From Sporisorium sorghi (taxonomy: Eukaryota; Basidiomycota; Ustilaginomycetes; Ustilaginales; Ustilaginaceae), in assembly GCA_023212695.1 (NCBI GenBank), contig JALCCG010000009.1:121229-185228 (forward strand): 64,000 nucleotides of DNA, written 5' to 3'. The notes beneath the pieces were generated by a model. It made no database searches and was not told the DNA's origin. It saw only the letters and a list, made by a program, of their open reading frames with translations. The first letter of the stretch is position 1; every line of letters begins with the position of its first letter. A program made the position numbers and the translations under genes. This document shows, piece after piece, positions 39,401 to 50,261 of this stretch.

Positions 39401-40103
39401 TGAAGTCCTCCATCTTGCGGACGACTCGCATACCACGTCCGCCACCACCCATGGCGGCCTTGATGATGACGGGGAAGCCGACCTCCTCGACGAAGGGCTT
39501 GGCCTCCTCGTAGCTAGCGATGGGGCCGGGCGTACCGGGCACGATGGGCACGTTGGCCTTGCGTGCGAGGTCACGCGCCTTGGTCTTGTCACCCAAGCCG
39601 TCGATGGTCTCTGGGCGCGGGCCGATGAAAGCGATACCGGCCTCTTCGACCTTCTTGGCAAAGTTGGGGTTCTCGGAGAGGAAACCGTAACCGGGGTGGA
39701 TCATGTCGACCTTGTGCTCGAGCGCGATGCGGACAATGTCGTCGATGGCCAGGTAAGCCGAGACGGGGTTGAGGCCGGCACCGACCTGGTAAGCCTCGTC
39801 AGCCTTGTATCGGTGTGCGCTCATCCTGTCCTCGAACGAGTAGATGGCGACGGTGGTCATGGCGAGCTCGTGGGCGGTACGGAAGATGCGGATGGCGATC
39901 TCGCCGCGGTTGGCGACCATGAGTTTCTTCAACGGACCAGTGGCCTCGCCCGTCATGCTGCTTCGGATGCGCTGAATGGTGGGGAAGAGGTGACCGGTCC
40001 TCTCACCAGGAGTGCCGGGTTGGCTCTCGAAGGTGTCGACAAAGGTGCTCCTAGGAGCGCCCTGAGGGGCCTGAGCCGTCTCGGGCTCGACGGGAGCAGG
40101 CAT
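36471..40103 (-). CDS. Pyruvate carboxylase
   Basis: 1210 aa, uninterrupted, ATG at 40103-40101. Order: biotin carboxylase with ATP-grasp fold (about residues 58-510; KLMVANRGEIAIRIFR, MGGGGRGMRVV, EINPRLQVEHTITEE), carboxyltransferase (about 590-860; DTTWRDAHQSLFATR, ECWGGATFDVAMRF, HVHSHDTAGIALS), the carboxylase central domain, and a C-terminal biotinyl domain with AMKMETVV (biotin-lysine Lys1175). It carboxylates pyruvate to oxaloacetate with ATP and bicarbonate for anaplerosis and gluconeogenesis. The N-terminus (MPAPVEPETAQAP) is acidic and lacks a presequence, so it is probably cytosolic as in other fungi. Length is normal. The gene avoids TTA, CTA and TCA codons completely, leaving the antisense register open. 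Confidence 0.97.
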   Translation of the reverse strand: MPAPVEPETAQAPQGAPRSTFVDTFESQPGTPGERTGHLFPTIQRIRSSMTGEATGPLKKLMVANRGEIAIRIFRTAHELAMTTVAIYSFEDRMSAHRYKADEAYQVGAGLNPVSAYLAIDDIVRIALEHKVDMIHPGYGFLSENPNFAKKVEEAGIAFIGPRPETIDGLGDKTKARDLARKANVPIVPGTPGPIASYEEAKPFVEEVGFPVIIKAAMGGGGRGMRVVRKMEDFKESFERAVSEAQSAFGDPTVFIERFLDRPRHIEVQLLADGEGNVVHLFERDCSVQRRHQKVVEVAPAPNLRDDVRQGILNDAVRLAKTAGYRNAGTAEFLVDQQNRYYFIEINPRLQVEHTITEEITGIDIVGAQIQIAAGATLADLGLSQETIQKRGSAIQCRITTEDPAANFQPDTGRIEVYRSAGGNGVRLDAGSGFAGAQITPHYDSLLVKVSCRGATYEVARRKMLRSLVEFRIRGVKTNIPFLFRLLTHEAFATASTWTTMIDDTPELFNLVQTKNRAQKLLAYLGDVAVNGSSIAGQVGEPGLKEEIQIPTFSDPKDPTKTLDTTKPCTEGWRNIIVNEGPEAFAKAVRAYKGTLIMDTTWRDAHQSLFATRLRTIDMVNIAKETSYVLKNAFSLECWGGATFDVAMRFLYEDPWERLRKIRKLVPNIPLQALVRGANAVGYTAYPDNAIYEFSKKAVECGLDIFRVFDSLNSLDSLKLGIDAAKKAGGVAEGTICYTGDVANPSKHPKYTLEYYLNLTDELVKTGIHILGIKDMAGLLKPTAAKMLVGAIRKRYPDLPIHVHSHDTAGIALSSMLACAEAGADVVDVAIDSMSGLTSQPSMGALVSALEQTGLGAGIRHEDIQNLNLYWSQVRQLYQCFEANVKASDSSVFDHEMPGGQYTNLMFQSQQLGLGTQWKEIKNAYIQANKLCGDIVKVTPSSKVVGDFAQFMVANKLTAKDVEERADKLDFPSSVIEYFQGFLGTPPGGFPEPLRSKIIRDKKRIDGRPGASMEPIDFAQVKKDLTAKYGRSMSATDAISYIMYPKVFEEFQGFLEQYGDLSNLPTRYFLGKAHPGEELHAYIDRGKLLIVKLLAVGALNTNNGTREVFFELNAEPRALTIDDRSAAVETVTREKASSDPGSVGSPLAGIVVEIRAKEGHAVKAGDPLFIMSAMKMETVVSAPVGGHVKRVTVEQNDSVSQGDLLCEIEH

Positions 40104-40491
40104 GTTTGCTAGACGAGAGACGTGCTTCGATGGTGTTTATGGAGAGGCGATCGAACAAGCACAGGGAGGAGATCAGAGGGAAGGATCTGGGCGAAAATCG
40201 ATGTGCTCGCAGAGAGGGGGTTGCTATGCTCTGTCTCGTCGCGATAGAAGGAGAGCGAGACAAGAGGAGCAGAGGGAGAACCTTGACGAGAGGGGGATGT
40301 AGAGGGCGTCAAGGATCAAAGGAGAAGGATGAGGAGAAAGGAGCGCGATGATGGTGAGAGAAGAGAAAGCTGACGGCTGCTTCTGGTCGAAGTTGAAGGA
40401 GGTCGTCGAGATGCTGCTAAAGATACGGGACAATGCTCAAGTCGACTCGATTGAGATGATGGGGCGCAATCGAGCTCAGCGAAAAGCAGCA

Positions 40492-40522
<31 letters not shown>

Positions 40523-42542
40523 GGCACCGCTCGAGCCTCTCTGAGCACAGATCAGTCAAGAGTCCGAAGCAACGCCGTCAAAAGCGCCTTCTCTCCCACG
40601 CTTATTTTCTTTTGACTTTTCGTTTTTCGTTGTCTCTGAAAAATGAAATACGCATCTCGCTCTATTCGGCAACAGCAAACAAGCAAACAAGCGAGCAGAC
40701 TGACGGTGGTCCGATGGGTGGAGACCTGGCGGACTGCACCGATCTGACGACAAGCTCCAGATAAGGAAGAAAAAAAAAAAAAAAAAAAAAAAAAAAAAGC
40801 GGTGGTGGAATCGGTCTTCGCTTTCAGCAAAAGGGTGGGAGAAATTGAAGTGGAGACTTTTCACACAGCTCGATTGTGGTGCACGGACTTTTTTCTTTTC
40901 TTTCTTGATCTGCGATCGCAGAAGCTGCATGATCAGTGGTCTCGTGCAGCTTGCTGCCGCTGAAAATACGACAAACCCGTTTCCGTTTCGCCCGCGAGCA
41001 ACTGCTCACTCTTTCTCTCTTTCTCTGGCAATGTGGGTTCGTCTTTCTTGCTTTCTTGGCTCGCTGCCGGTGATTGGGTGCATGAGTTGACTCGACATCC
41101 AATTGCCTCACACTTGGCAGAGTCCAAGTGTTCGCGTGGACCTCACACAGCCAGACAGACACCCAAGTTTTCAGCTGCTTCCTCACCAGCTTGCTGTCTT
41201 CCTTTCGTTGCTCACTCCAAGAGAAGACTGTGGATCTCAGAGAGTGACGTGTGAGCATCACCTTCAGCGCTATCTATCATGCTCGGTAAGCAGCAGCATT
41301 ATCAGTGGATGAGCGTATGAATTTGGAAATCACAGACAGATTGTGTGTGTTTGTTCGCAAAGGCTTTTTTTCCCCGTTCAACAGCGGCGGCGGCGAGGCT
41401 TCGATAGATCCTGTTATCTTTTGACATTTCTTCGTCAATCTCTCGTCGAGGCGGTTACATCACATCAAAAAGTCCTGCGAGATTATCGATCGGCCCCACC
41501 ACGAATAAAGTGACGTCGCTCGGTGAATGAGAGACTTCTAGATCTTACGAATGCCGACTCCACCGCGCTCTATTCTTCTGTTGATTGGTCGAGACCGGTG
41601 CGATATCTATGCAGGCTCTGCGTGGGTGACCGGTCCGTCCAGGCGCGCCGTTGCAGAGCTCTCTTCTTCTTCTTCGGTAAAAGATCGGTGATCTCGAATG
41701 AGTCAAGCTGCATTCTTTCGGCTGATCCGGGCGCTTGTCTCCGTTGTCGATGGCACTCTGAGGACTGGACGGCGGATGAAACAAGCGCATTGCGGTCAGC
41801 CGAAGATCGGGCTATAGCGTGCGATCAGATTCAGATCGCGATCCGATTCACTCATGAGCCTCCAACACGATTGCTTCCGAGTCTTGCTTGTACGATCTGC
41901 CAGCCATGCTTTTGTTCCCGGTGTAGAGAGGCAGCTCGTCTGTGCTGTAGGCTGAAAGGCGAGTCTGCAGGAAGCGACAGGCAGCCATGAGCAAGGGGCA
42001 CGACGTCCAACAGTGCAACATCCTCGGTCGCTCCACCGTGTTGAGCCTCTCTCCGTGATCCCGAAGAGACAGCTGTGTATCATTCCCCGCACTTCGGGTT
42101 GGGAAGACACCCAGTTTTGCATACTCGGCTTTAGTGGCTTCCGATGATGCTGCTGCATGGCCGGAAAGGCGTCCAAAGCGGGGCAGCTTAACAGGTAGGA
42201 AGAGAGAGGTGGTTTGAAAAAGTGCCCGTTGGCACCCGATTTCTTCCGCCTCATGCACCCCGCATGCACGTCCCGTCGATCCGGCCCAACCAGCTCTTCC
42301 GTTTCACACCCTCTTCTTCTGGTCGCGGATAGCGGCTCACACTGGCTAGGGGAGGGGCAAACACGTGTCTGTCCGCTTCGTATTCCTCGCCATAGTCTCG
42401 CGTGTCGACGAGGCAACTCCGCTCTGGTCCGAAGCCTGCTCAAACCACTCGAACACCTCAAACACGATTCAAGTCTGCCTAGCAATCGGGGCCCACAATC
42501 AGAATGGCAAAAGAAATGTCTTGAGATTGAGCAAGCCGAGAT
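40104..42542. other. Intergenic, 2.4 kb
   Basis: No supported gene. The first 250 bp are the leader and promoter of pyruvate carboxylase. It also contains a (CT)n tract (40494-40521) and an A28 run (40771-40798). Open frames between 41500 and 42500 lack family features. Confidence 0.5.
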
Positions 42543-44471
42543 CTAGTTGCGACCGACAAACTGATACACGATGCGACGCACCAAGCCCGAAAGATGCTCC
42601 GGGTTCTGCGCATACGTGCCCATCACCAGCGACATGCCTGCCGTCGTCAACAGCAGATCGCCACCGGGCACAAACGGAACATACGACTTCTTCCTCAGCA
42701 CCGACCAGGCGCTCTCCATGCCCTTGGGCAGCACGTACGCCGCGAGCTCGGCGCGTCGGCGCGAGTCGTCGATGAACAGCGACAGACACGTCGCGAAGCC
42801 CGTGACCCACTTGACCCAGCTGCTGATGAGCATGCGTGCGAACCACTTGGGCACGTATCGTCGCAGCGTCTCGCTGGCCTGGATCACGTTGTACAGCGAG
42901 TGCTGCGCGCAGAAGAGCGTCTGGAAGATGATGACGAATACGCCGAGGAACGACGACGAGCGCACCGAGCCTCGCAGGCTGCGCAGCGTCGCGCCGAGCG
43001 GGTCCTTGAGGAACTTGCCCGGACGCAGGAAGATGGCAGGCACAAAGTGGAGCGTGAGGTAGACGGGCAGGATCCAGCGCGTCACCTCGATGAAGCGGTC
43101 GATGGGGCTGCGCCAGTGGCTCGTCTCCCACGGGTGGACAAGCGCACAGTCGATCACGTCGCCGCAGTCGCCGTTGCGCGTGCGCTCCATCCACTCGACG
43201 ATCCGGCGCACGTTCTTGCCCTTGATTCCGCGTCGGTTCATCGCGTTCGGCGCCACGTCCGGATACCGCAGCGGACTCAGCGAGATCGGCTCCGGCACTT
43301 TACCATCAGGGAACCACTTGAGCGCAAAGTCGGCATCCGCCTTGCCGTTGAACTTGATGTCTCGGTAGATGTCCGTCACGCGCGGCGACACTTGCGACGC
43401 ACGCGTGATCCAGTCCCTGTAGCCCTTGGGCAGCGAGTCTGGCGCTTCGAGCCACGCCCACATGATCTGTCCACACGCGAGACCGAACGTGATGACGGCG
43501 CCGTAGGGGACATTGACCATGCCTCGCTCGTGTGCGACGTTGTACGAGCCTTCGAGGCCTCGCACGAAGAGCTGCTGCGCTAGAGAGATACGGTTGCTCG
43601 GGCTCTCTACCAAGACGCCCAATGCCGAGACGGCACCGGCGACGTACGCGTGCCACACCTTGGAGCGCGGATCGGGCATGAAAGCACGTCGCTTCTGCTT
43701 GGCTTTCTCTTTCGCCTTTTCCTCGGGCGACTTGCCCTCCAACGCAGCCCTGCCAGAACGAGGCGTAGCCGTTCCACTGTGGATCTCGTCCGGCGAAGTG
43801 TTTCCGTCCTTTTCGATGGTAAACGTGGCGGTGTTGGCAGCGGAAGCAGAGCGAGACCGCTGCCGCTTGACTGGAGGCGGGGTCATGAGACGCAGCGCAT
43901 TGTGCACCGCCTTGTACAGCGAAGCCCAGATCGCAAACATGGCTGCAAACCGGAAGTTGCGCGGACCGAAAAGCGCAATGCCGTAGGCGTTGCTCTTGAA
44001 CTTGCGCGTGCGCATCGACTTGACCAGCTCGAGCACGAGCATGAGCGTCGCTCTCAACGCGAAGGCCAGGTTGCCAGCCCTCAAACCGCCCCTCGCGACG
44101 TGCACAGCCAGCCGCTCCCAATCGCTGGGGATGCGCGCTACTTCGTCCTGCGGACGCCAGACTTTGTTGACGGCCGATTTGCGGATCTGGCTTCTGGGAG
44201 TGTGCGCGAGTTCCTGCAGGCCCGTGACGCTGAGACTGCGTCGCAGCTGCGCTGCCGTCTCGGAGATGTTGGGTGTCGTTGGTCCCGAATTGGCTTGCCA
44301 TCTTGCAAACTCGTCGGCCGAGTCGCTGTCTGAGTCGTCTGCATCGCGAGTGACCTTGGTCATGTGGGGCAGATGGATGCCCTGCGGCTTGCGACGTTGT
44401 GGTGCGCCTCCCGACGAGGATGCGGCCGAGCCCCGATCATCGCCTGATGCGTGTGGGCCGGTTGCTGTCAT
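42543..44471 (-). CDS. TMEM135-like multi-spanning membrane protein
   Basis: 642 aa from the ATG at 44471-44469; the frame upstream to 44639 has only non-ATG openings or leader-like sequence. The first 100 residues are Ser/Asp-rich and disordered. Then come several hydrophobic segments, a basic insert (PEEKAKEKAKQKRR, about 245-260), and a conserved block DCALVHPWETSHW near residue 440 like the Cys-His-Pro motif of TMEM135/PMP24 proteins. A C-terminal hydrophobic set (WILPVYLTLHFVPAIF, FLGVFVIIFQTLF) follows. Family knowledge: animal TMEM135 acts on mitochondria and peroxisomes in lipid and cholesterol handling; fungal members are poorly studied. Family assignment is fair; function is inferred. 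Confidence 0.7.
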   Translation of the reverse strand: MTATGPHASGDDRGSAASSSGGAPQRRKPQGIHLPHMTKVTRDADDSDSDSADEFARWQANSGPTTPNISETAAQLRRSLSVTGLQELAHTPRSQIRKSAVNKVWRPQDEVARIPSDWERLAVHVARGGLRAGNLAFALRATLMLVLELVKSMRTRKFKSNAYGIALFGPRNFRFAAMFAIWASLYKAVHNALRLMTPPPVKRQRSRSASAANTATFTIEKDGNTSPDEIHSGTATPRSGRAALEGKSPEEKAKEKAKQKRRAFMPDPRSKVWHAYVAGAVSALGVLVESPSNRISLAQQLFVRGLEGSYNVAHERGMVNVPYGAVITFGLACGQIMWAWLEAPDSLPKGYRDWITRASQVSPRVTDIYRDIKFNGKADADFALKWFPDGKVPEPISLSPLRYPDVAPNAMNRRGIKGKNVRRIVEWMERTRNGDCGDVIDCALVHPWETSHWRSPIDRFIEVTRWILPVYLTLHFVPAIFLRPGKFLKDPLGATLRSLRGSVRSSSFLGVFVIIFQTLFCAQHSLYNVIQASETLRRYVPKWFARMLISSWVKWVTGFATCLSLFIDDSRRRAELAAYVLPKGMESAWSVLRKKSYVPFVPGGDLLLTTAGMSLVMGTYAQNPEHLSGLVRRIVYQFVGRN

Positions 44472-47422
44472 GGTGATGAAAGGCAGTGAACAGCGTAACG
44501 GTGAAGCACAGTGCCACGATGTATCGAGTTTGTGAGACGGAAGCAGTCCGCGTCGCGTTCTATAGTGCGGATCTACACGGAATGTCACGGGTTGAGCGCT
44601 AGTCGAGTTGCTGAATAGAAGACGATGCGCGCCAATCACCGATCGAGCCTATGCCAGTCTCGAAGCGCAAAGCGGTTTGGTGGAAGAAACAGAGTAAGAG
44701 ATGGCAGCCGACCTTGATCGTAGCAGGGACGTAGGATGTGGAATGGAGGCAAGCAGCGTCGTCGTCGTCGTGGAAAAGCCAGTTGCAGATACGATTTTGA
44801 AAGAGTCAGAGTGACGTGCAGGCGACGACTCTACGTACCATTCAGCAGCGGCGATTGAAAGTGAAAATCTCGCCTCATGAAGAGAGAGAGAGAGAGAGAG
44901 GCCAAAGCATCGGCACCTCTTTGCTGCTGCTGCTGCTTCTTCACCTGACCATGCTGTATGAATCGTGAGTTAACCCCGCTTCCAATCTCTGTCGTCTTGC
45001 GCTTGGCGCCTTCTCTACACGCGTCATTCTTTTTTCGAGTTTCGCGCTGTGCAAACGGACGCAGCGGATATGCAGGCGACCCAAAAATTGGGAGTCTTTC
45101 AACAGAGCTCACTTCTTTTGCCTGTCTGTCTCGCTGAAGAGAATCGCTTGCGACCCCGACCACTTGGGACTGACTCAGGCACACACCCACGGCGCTCTTC
45201 AAGATCCACTGACGATCTTGGTCACACGCCGCCACGTCTCGAGCAAGGTCTTTCGAGAGGAACGGCTTTCAATGTCTCGTCATGGCTCCATCTCCTGAAT
45301 GGAAATCATTTGTGCACGATACTCACCTCGAGCGCTCACGACGGAAGCCGCACAGCAGGATCAGCATGAAGAAAGAGCGATCAGAGTGACAAGCGACCCG
45401 AATGAAAAAAAGAGCTCAAGCCCTTTTTCCCCACAAAAGAAGCCAGCCGACGGTCAGACTCTCACGTGAAATGAGCTGCTTCCACCACCCTGGCATTGCA
45501 TAATGCTTACATAATCAATCCTCTACAAAAAGAGGAGGAAAAGGACCTCCGAAGAGACCCTTTTCCAGTTCCAAGATTCAGGCAAGCCTCCCCCCAGAGG
45601 AGAAAGGCGGGAGGGCGTCGGCGGTAGGTCAAATCGGGTGGCCGTGCAAGCCCACCGACCCCCTCTCTCCAGCCCTCATGCTTGAGCGAGAGTGGAAATG
45701 CCAAGGTCTATGGAAAGCGTTCGAGGATGTCGGTCACAGTTGCGGAAGAGGAGAAAGAAGATGCAAAGGGATCGAGAAAGGGACAAAAGAGTCAGTGGAT
45801 CTGGTGCCAGTCGTAGAGAGAGCTGCAATCGAACGTTCGGACCAGCAAGAAACACAAGGCGGCAATCGCAACGAAGCGTATGCTGTGCTTGTGCTTTGAT
45901 GCTGCGAGGTCCCACGTCGATGCTGTGAGCGAGTTTGGGGTCGGGGCGAAGAGAACTTACAAGTATGAGGAGCGGAAGGAGGGATGCCGAGCCAGCGTGA
46001 AATATATACTCGCGTGCGCCAAGGCGGGTCTGTGCAGCAGTCTGAGTTGGCTGCCAATTGCAAGCCAACAGCTAGACGCGTCATTTCTCTGTGTTCGCAG
46101 ACCCAAAATTCGAGTTAGAAGGGCCGGTCTTGAAAACCGCGCTGCTTGGCGTGTTGTTCTCGAGACGAACTTGTTAGAAACAGCTCGACTTCATGACGAG
46201 CTCATGCAAGGCCATCGACAAAGTGTTGATCTCTGTCACACACACACACGCTCGAAGAACGAACTGTCGAACAGACTGTTGCATTGAAGTGAGAACGAAT
46301 AAACAGCAACAAAGCTGTGCTTCTGCTTCACCCGTGCCAATTCTGAGACAAAGCAAACCCGACTTGACGCCATCGACAGCTTCGAGCATCGATAGCAAAC
46401 GGTCAGGCGGACAATGTCGAGACGGCGGAAGAAGACAAAGGAAAAGGGTGCCAAAAATTGCCAGGCTGTCATGGTGACAGCAAGGACGTGCAATATAGGT
46501 AATTTGCAATCAGCAATAAGCTTCTCCTCGGTAAAGACCTCACTGGATGAAGCGCCTGCCTCACTGTGTGGATGCGCGAGCGATGCAGAAGAGAAAGTGC
46601 AGCGGCGAATGGCGGCGGAGTGCGATGAGTTGAGCGAGGGAAAAGGCGGGAAAGCAAAGCAAAACAGCCAAACGGTCAGCGTCTGTTACATTGATGAAGT
46701 GTTTGCATCGTCTCCAGCCCTCCAGACAACAACGCCGCTGCGAGGAACAGGCGTCTGATTGACGGTAAGGACTGGAGAGAGCAATAAGGAAGGGTAGGGG
46801 TCGCGGCGGTACTTACGAAGATGGATGAAGTGCGACAAGGAGAGTGGCCGCCCACGCCTGCGTTAAATTGAGATTTCCAGGTGTCGACTCAGCCAAAGAA
46901 GCGCAGTCAGCCGCGTGGAGGCGGTCCGTGACCGTTCCACGAATCCATCCGCTTGACTGCTTCGAACCGATCGACAAGACGAATTTTTGAACGTTGTTAG
47001 ACCCTTGATGATGTCGCCTCCTTCGCGAAAATCTGGGCTGCTGCAGTTCGGACCCGCTAGAAAAGTAAAAGTTCCCACGCTTCAAACTCCACCCGCCCAA
47101 TTTCTGCCAGGGAAATTTCCTGATCCCCCTGCTACACGTGATGGAAGGCCACAGTGAGGCGGAGGCAGCAGGCTGCGCCAGTTGGACATTGAAGCAAAAG
47201 TTGAGCCAGCAGCGCCAGAGCGAAGGCAGTCGGGAGTGAGCGAAGGAGACACAGAAGCCTGCAGGCCAGTTCAAGGTTGAATTCGAGAGAGAGAGCGCGC
47301 GCGCTGCTGACCGTGATGGATTCGTGGTGAGTGGACGTAGAGTGTGAGTGGTGTCACCTTCTTCTGCCTTCCTCCCTCACGCTTCTCGTCACCATCAAGA
47401 CTTACACCACATATTGCCCAAC
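44472..47422. other. Intergenic, 3 kb
   Basis: No supported gene. It holds a (GA)10 tract (44881-44900), and at its right end a CT-rich leader before ribosomal protein S18. A stretch near 46105-46170 resembles a badly decayed serine tRNA but does not fold. Confidence 0.5.
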
Positions 47423-48714
47423 ATGTCTCTCGTTCCCCCCGACCCGTCGCAGAACTTCGCCTTCATCTTGCGGTGAGCATCCAACGACCAAGCACACGAC
47501 GGAATCAAAGCAGCTCCGATGATCAGCATAGCAAAGCAGAACAGCAATCCGACCAGGGCAGACAGACAGCATGACTTGTAATGGACGACAAACAAAGCAG
47601 CAGCACATTCGACGTTGACATCGATCAGTACATCAGGGATTGCACACCTTCAGCATCGCAGTGGCGTTCACAGTATTCACATCGACCAAGGCGCGCAAGG
47701 AAGGTGGACACATCTTGGATCAAGAAGATAGATGCAGCGCCAACCCCGGTATTCATTCGAGACAGAGCCTACAGCAGGTGGAGGAGCGGCTGATGCGATG
47801 GCACTGATGGAATGTTGGAGCTACCGTGCCGTTTCGCTACGTCCCGAAGTTCGAAGGTTGGAGCTGGTTAGACAATTAAGATCTACGAGTTTGCCGACAA
47901 CGAGGTTCTTGTCGCAATCTGCGATGGCATGCAGGGCTTTCCTGGTGGCTATTCTCGGTGCCAGTGTTCTGTCCGATGTTGGAATTGCTGGAGTCCTATT
48001 CGTAGGTGGAAGGTGTTGGAGTTTCGTATGGAACTCGTTCCGGTTTCACTCTCGTCTCGACTCTGTCAGCCTCAGCATCAATCATGCGGCTCTCACGATT
48101 GCCACGATATCGACATCACCTCAAAGGTGACTTCATGCCCGACTCATGCTGCCGCTTTCGTTCCAGTCAACCACGCTGCTGCTCTACTGTTCTTCCATCG
48201 CCGCCTACACCGCTGATCATCGAGCTGCTCGCCGATTCCGTCAAATCTGCCATTCCATCTCAAACTGCATACTGATCCTTTTCTCTTCTACTCTCACAGT
48301 CTGCTCAACACCAACGTTGACGGCAAGATCAAGGTGCAGTACGCCCTCACCCAGATCAAGGGTGTTGGCCGCCGATACGCCAACATTGTTTGCAAGAAGG
48401 CCGATATCGACCTTGGCAAGCGCGCCGGTGAGCTCAACTCGGACGAGCTGGAGCGCATCGTTACCATCCTGCAGAACCCGGCCGAGTTCAAGATCCCCTC
48501 GTGGTTCCTGAACAGGCAGCGCGATATTGTCGATGGCAAGAGTAGCCAGCTGCTGTCGAACAACATCGACTCGAAGCTGCGTGACGACCTGGAGCGCTTG
48601 AAGAAGATCAAGGCGCACCGTGGTATCCGTCACTACCTCGGCCTGCGTGTTCGTGGTCAGCACACCAAGACCACCGGTCGCCGTGGTCGCACTGTTGCCA
48701 ACAAGAAGAAGTAA
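47423..48714 (+). CDS. rps18: 40S ribosomal protein S18 (uS13), one intron
   Basis: Exon 1 is 47423-47472 ([16 protein letters not shown] plus CG of an Arg codon), then GTGAGC. Exon 2 is 48300-48714, after TCTCACAG, beginning with T CTG CTC AAC ACC. Joined length is 465 nt, or 154 aa, the family's size. The body shows [34 protein letters not shown], and the near-invariant tail [25 protein letters not shown]18 sits in the head of the small ribosomal subunit at the subunit bridge. The exon 1 sequence matches the N-terminus of other S18 proteins, and a CTGAT branch site lies about 25 nt before the acceptor. The 827-nt intron is unusually long for this fungus's gene style. Start context is CAACATG. 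Confidence 0.95.
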
Positions 48715-50261
48715 AGCGGATTGCCGTCACTGGTGTTCCGTCTTCTCCTTTGTTCCCTTGTCGCAGCATTTCTCTTCCAGTCCCATCCATCACATCAATT
48801 TTGCATCATCATGGTGTTGTAACATTTTTCTCTTGTCTTTCATTCGCCTCGCTCGGGCAGTAAGGGGGCTGTCCCAGCGGGATCCTCATAAGCTTGTTTG
48901 TGCGGCAGTTGTGCCCATATCATCCATGCTCATCATTTCCTCCCTAACCCAAAAAATCTCAAGTGATTGGCCTTTGTGGCCAGGATATCGAATCGCGATG
49001 CTGTTCTGTGTGCGTGTGTCGTAGACGAAGAACCGGTGAAGAGGATTGCCTGCATTGCAATCGAGAATGCATTTTGTGAGAATGATGGAACTGATCGCTT
49101 TGCGAACGACAGTTGAGAGAGCAAAGGATCATGATTTGGGGATGGGGTCGCAAGACAGCATCGATCGTGGATCACACCGAAGAATAGGCCCGATCTCGCT
49201 ACCATAGACGCTTGTGTCCGCCTAAAGCCTTGTGTTGCTCTGTGACAAGCTCGTGAGACAAGGTACATTCGGACCTGCGATTGCCGCGCTGCGCTTTGCT
49301 ACCGGGAATGTGATGCGTTGATTGGTCCAGAACCGGGAATCAGCGAAGAAACAAACGGCTTCTGACCGGCGCCTCGGCTTTCGAAAAGCGTCTTTGCATT
49401 TTTCTTTTCTTCCTTTTCTTCTGATTTTCTCGTTGGTGAAAGTGCTTTTCAATCTTTCTTCTAGTACAGCACGTCGCGTTGTTGCTGACACGAATTGACA
49501 CTCGACGTAGACAATTGATTGTCTGATAAAAGATGGATTATTCAAGCTTGCTTCTGCGCTGCCCTGCGCTCTTCTTCTGAAAAAGCGCGGCGCAGCGTGA
49601 GCGAGAGAGAACTCGGTGACTGACCGACTGACTGACTGATACAGCCTTCGGAACCAATCACTCTCTCAATTTTTTGACGACGCCTTGTGATTCGATCTGA
49701 TCAGGGTTTCTTCGCAGTCGCCGCTTTGCAATCTTCCTCGAGGCCTCCACCCTTTTCCTTCCTCGTCGTCCATCCGCTCATACGACATCAACATCATCGG
49801 ACGAACCACCTGGATTCGCATCCGGTCCGCATCGAACATCAAAAGCCAAGGCACGCACTCTGGATCCACGAAGCCGGTATTACACGAGCTGAACCCAAAA
49901 AAGGCGCACGTCCTCGTCCAACCTTACTCTCGATCGACTGGTCCAGATACCCTTGCATTGCACGCTCGCTCAGCATAGTCGAGGAGCGGTATCGTGATCG
50001 ACAACAACCACGTCGTTCCTACTCCACTCAAGCACCGAACGGTCGCAAAGCAGCGGCACTACCGCTTCGGGACAAACCGGCCAAGCCGTCTTCTCACGAC
50101 CAGCGCCGCACATCGATTGCAGGTTTCCATCGGCATCAGCACAGCAGTCAGCACCGCGCAGTAGCAGCAACAGCGACAGCAGCAACGGAACGAGCACATC
50201 CACGTATTCGACACCCACACCCATTCCGCACTTGTCAGACCTGGCGCCATCTTGCACGAAA
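48715..50261. other. Intergenic and upstream region of mitoferrin
   Basis: No gene seen. The right 250 bp are CA/AGC-rich, leader-like sequence. A GTCTGATAA at 49521-49529 matches the SreA/Urbs1-family site ATCWGATAA at 8 of 9 positions. Confidence 0.5.

Noticed and set aside
36474..40112. 1212-codon plus-strand frame over pyruvate carboxylase
   Set aside because: Exact antisense register of a clearly conserved gene; its translation is His/Asp/Leu-biased without any domain.
46105..46175. Serine-tRNA-like stretch (loop CTTGAAA with GCCGGT / ACCGC)
   Set aside because: The anticodon stem pairs four of five bases, but no acceptor stem, poor D-arm and no B box (TGTTCTCGAGA). At most a decayed remnant.
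47581..47793. 70-codon frame inside the S18 intron
   Set aside because: Short, no family features, and lies between well-defined splice sites.
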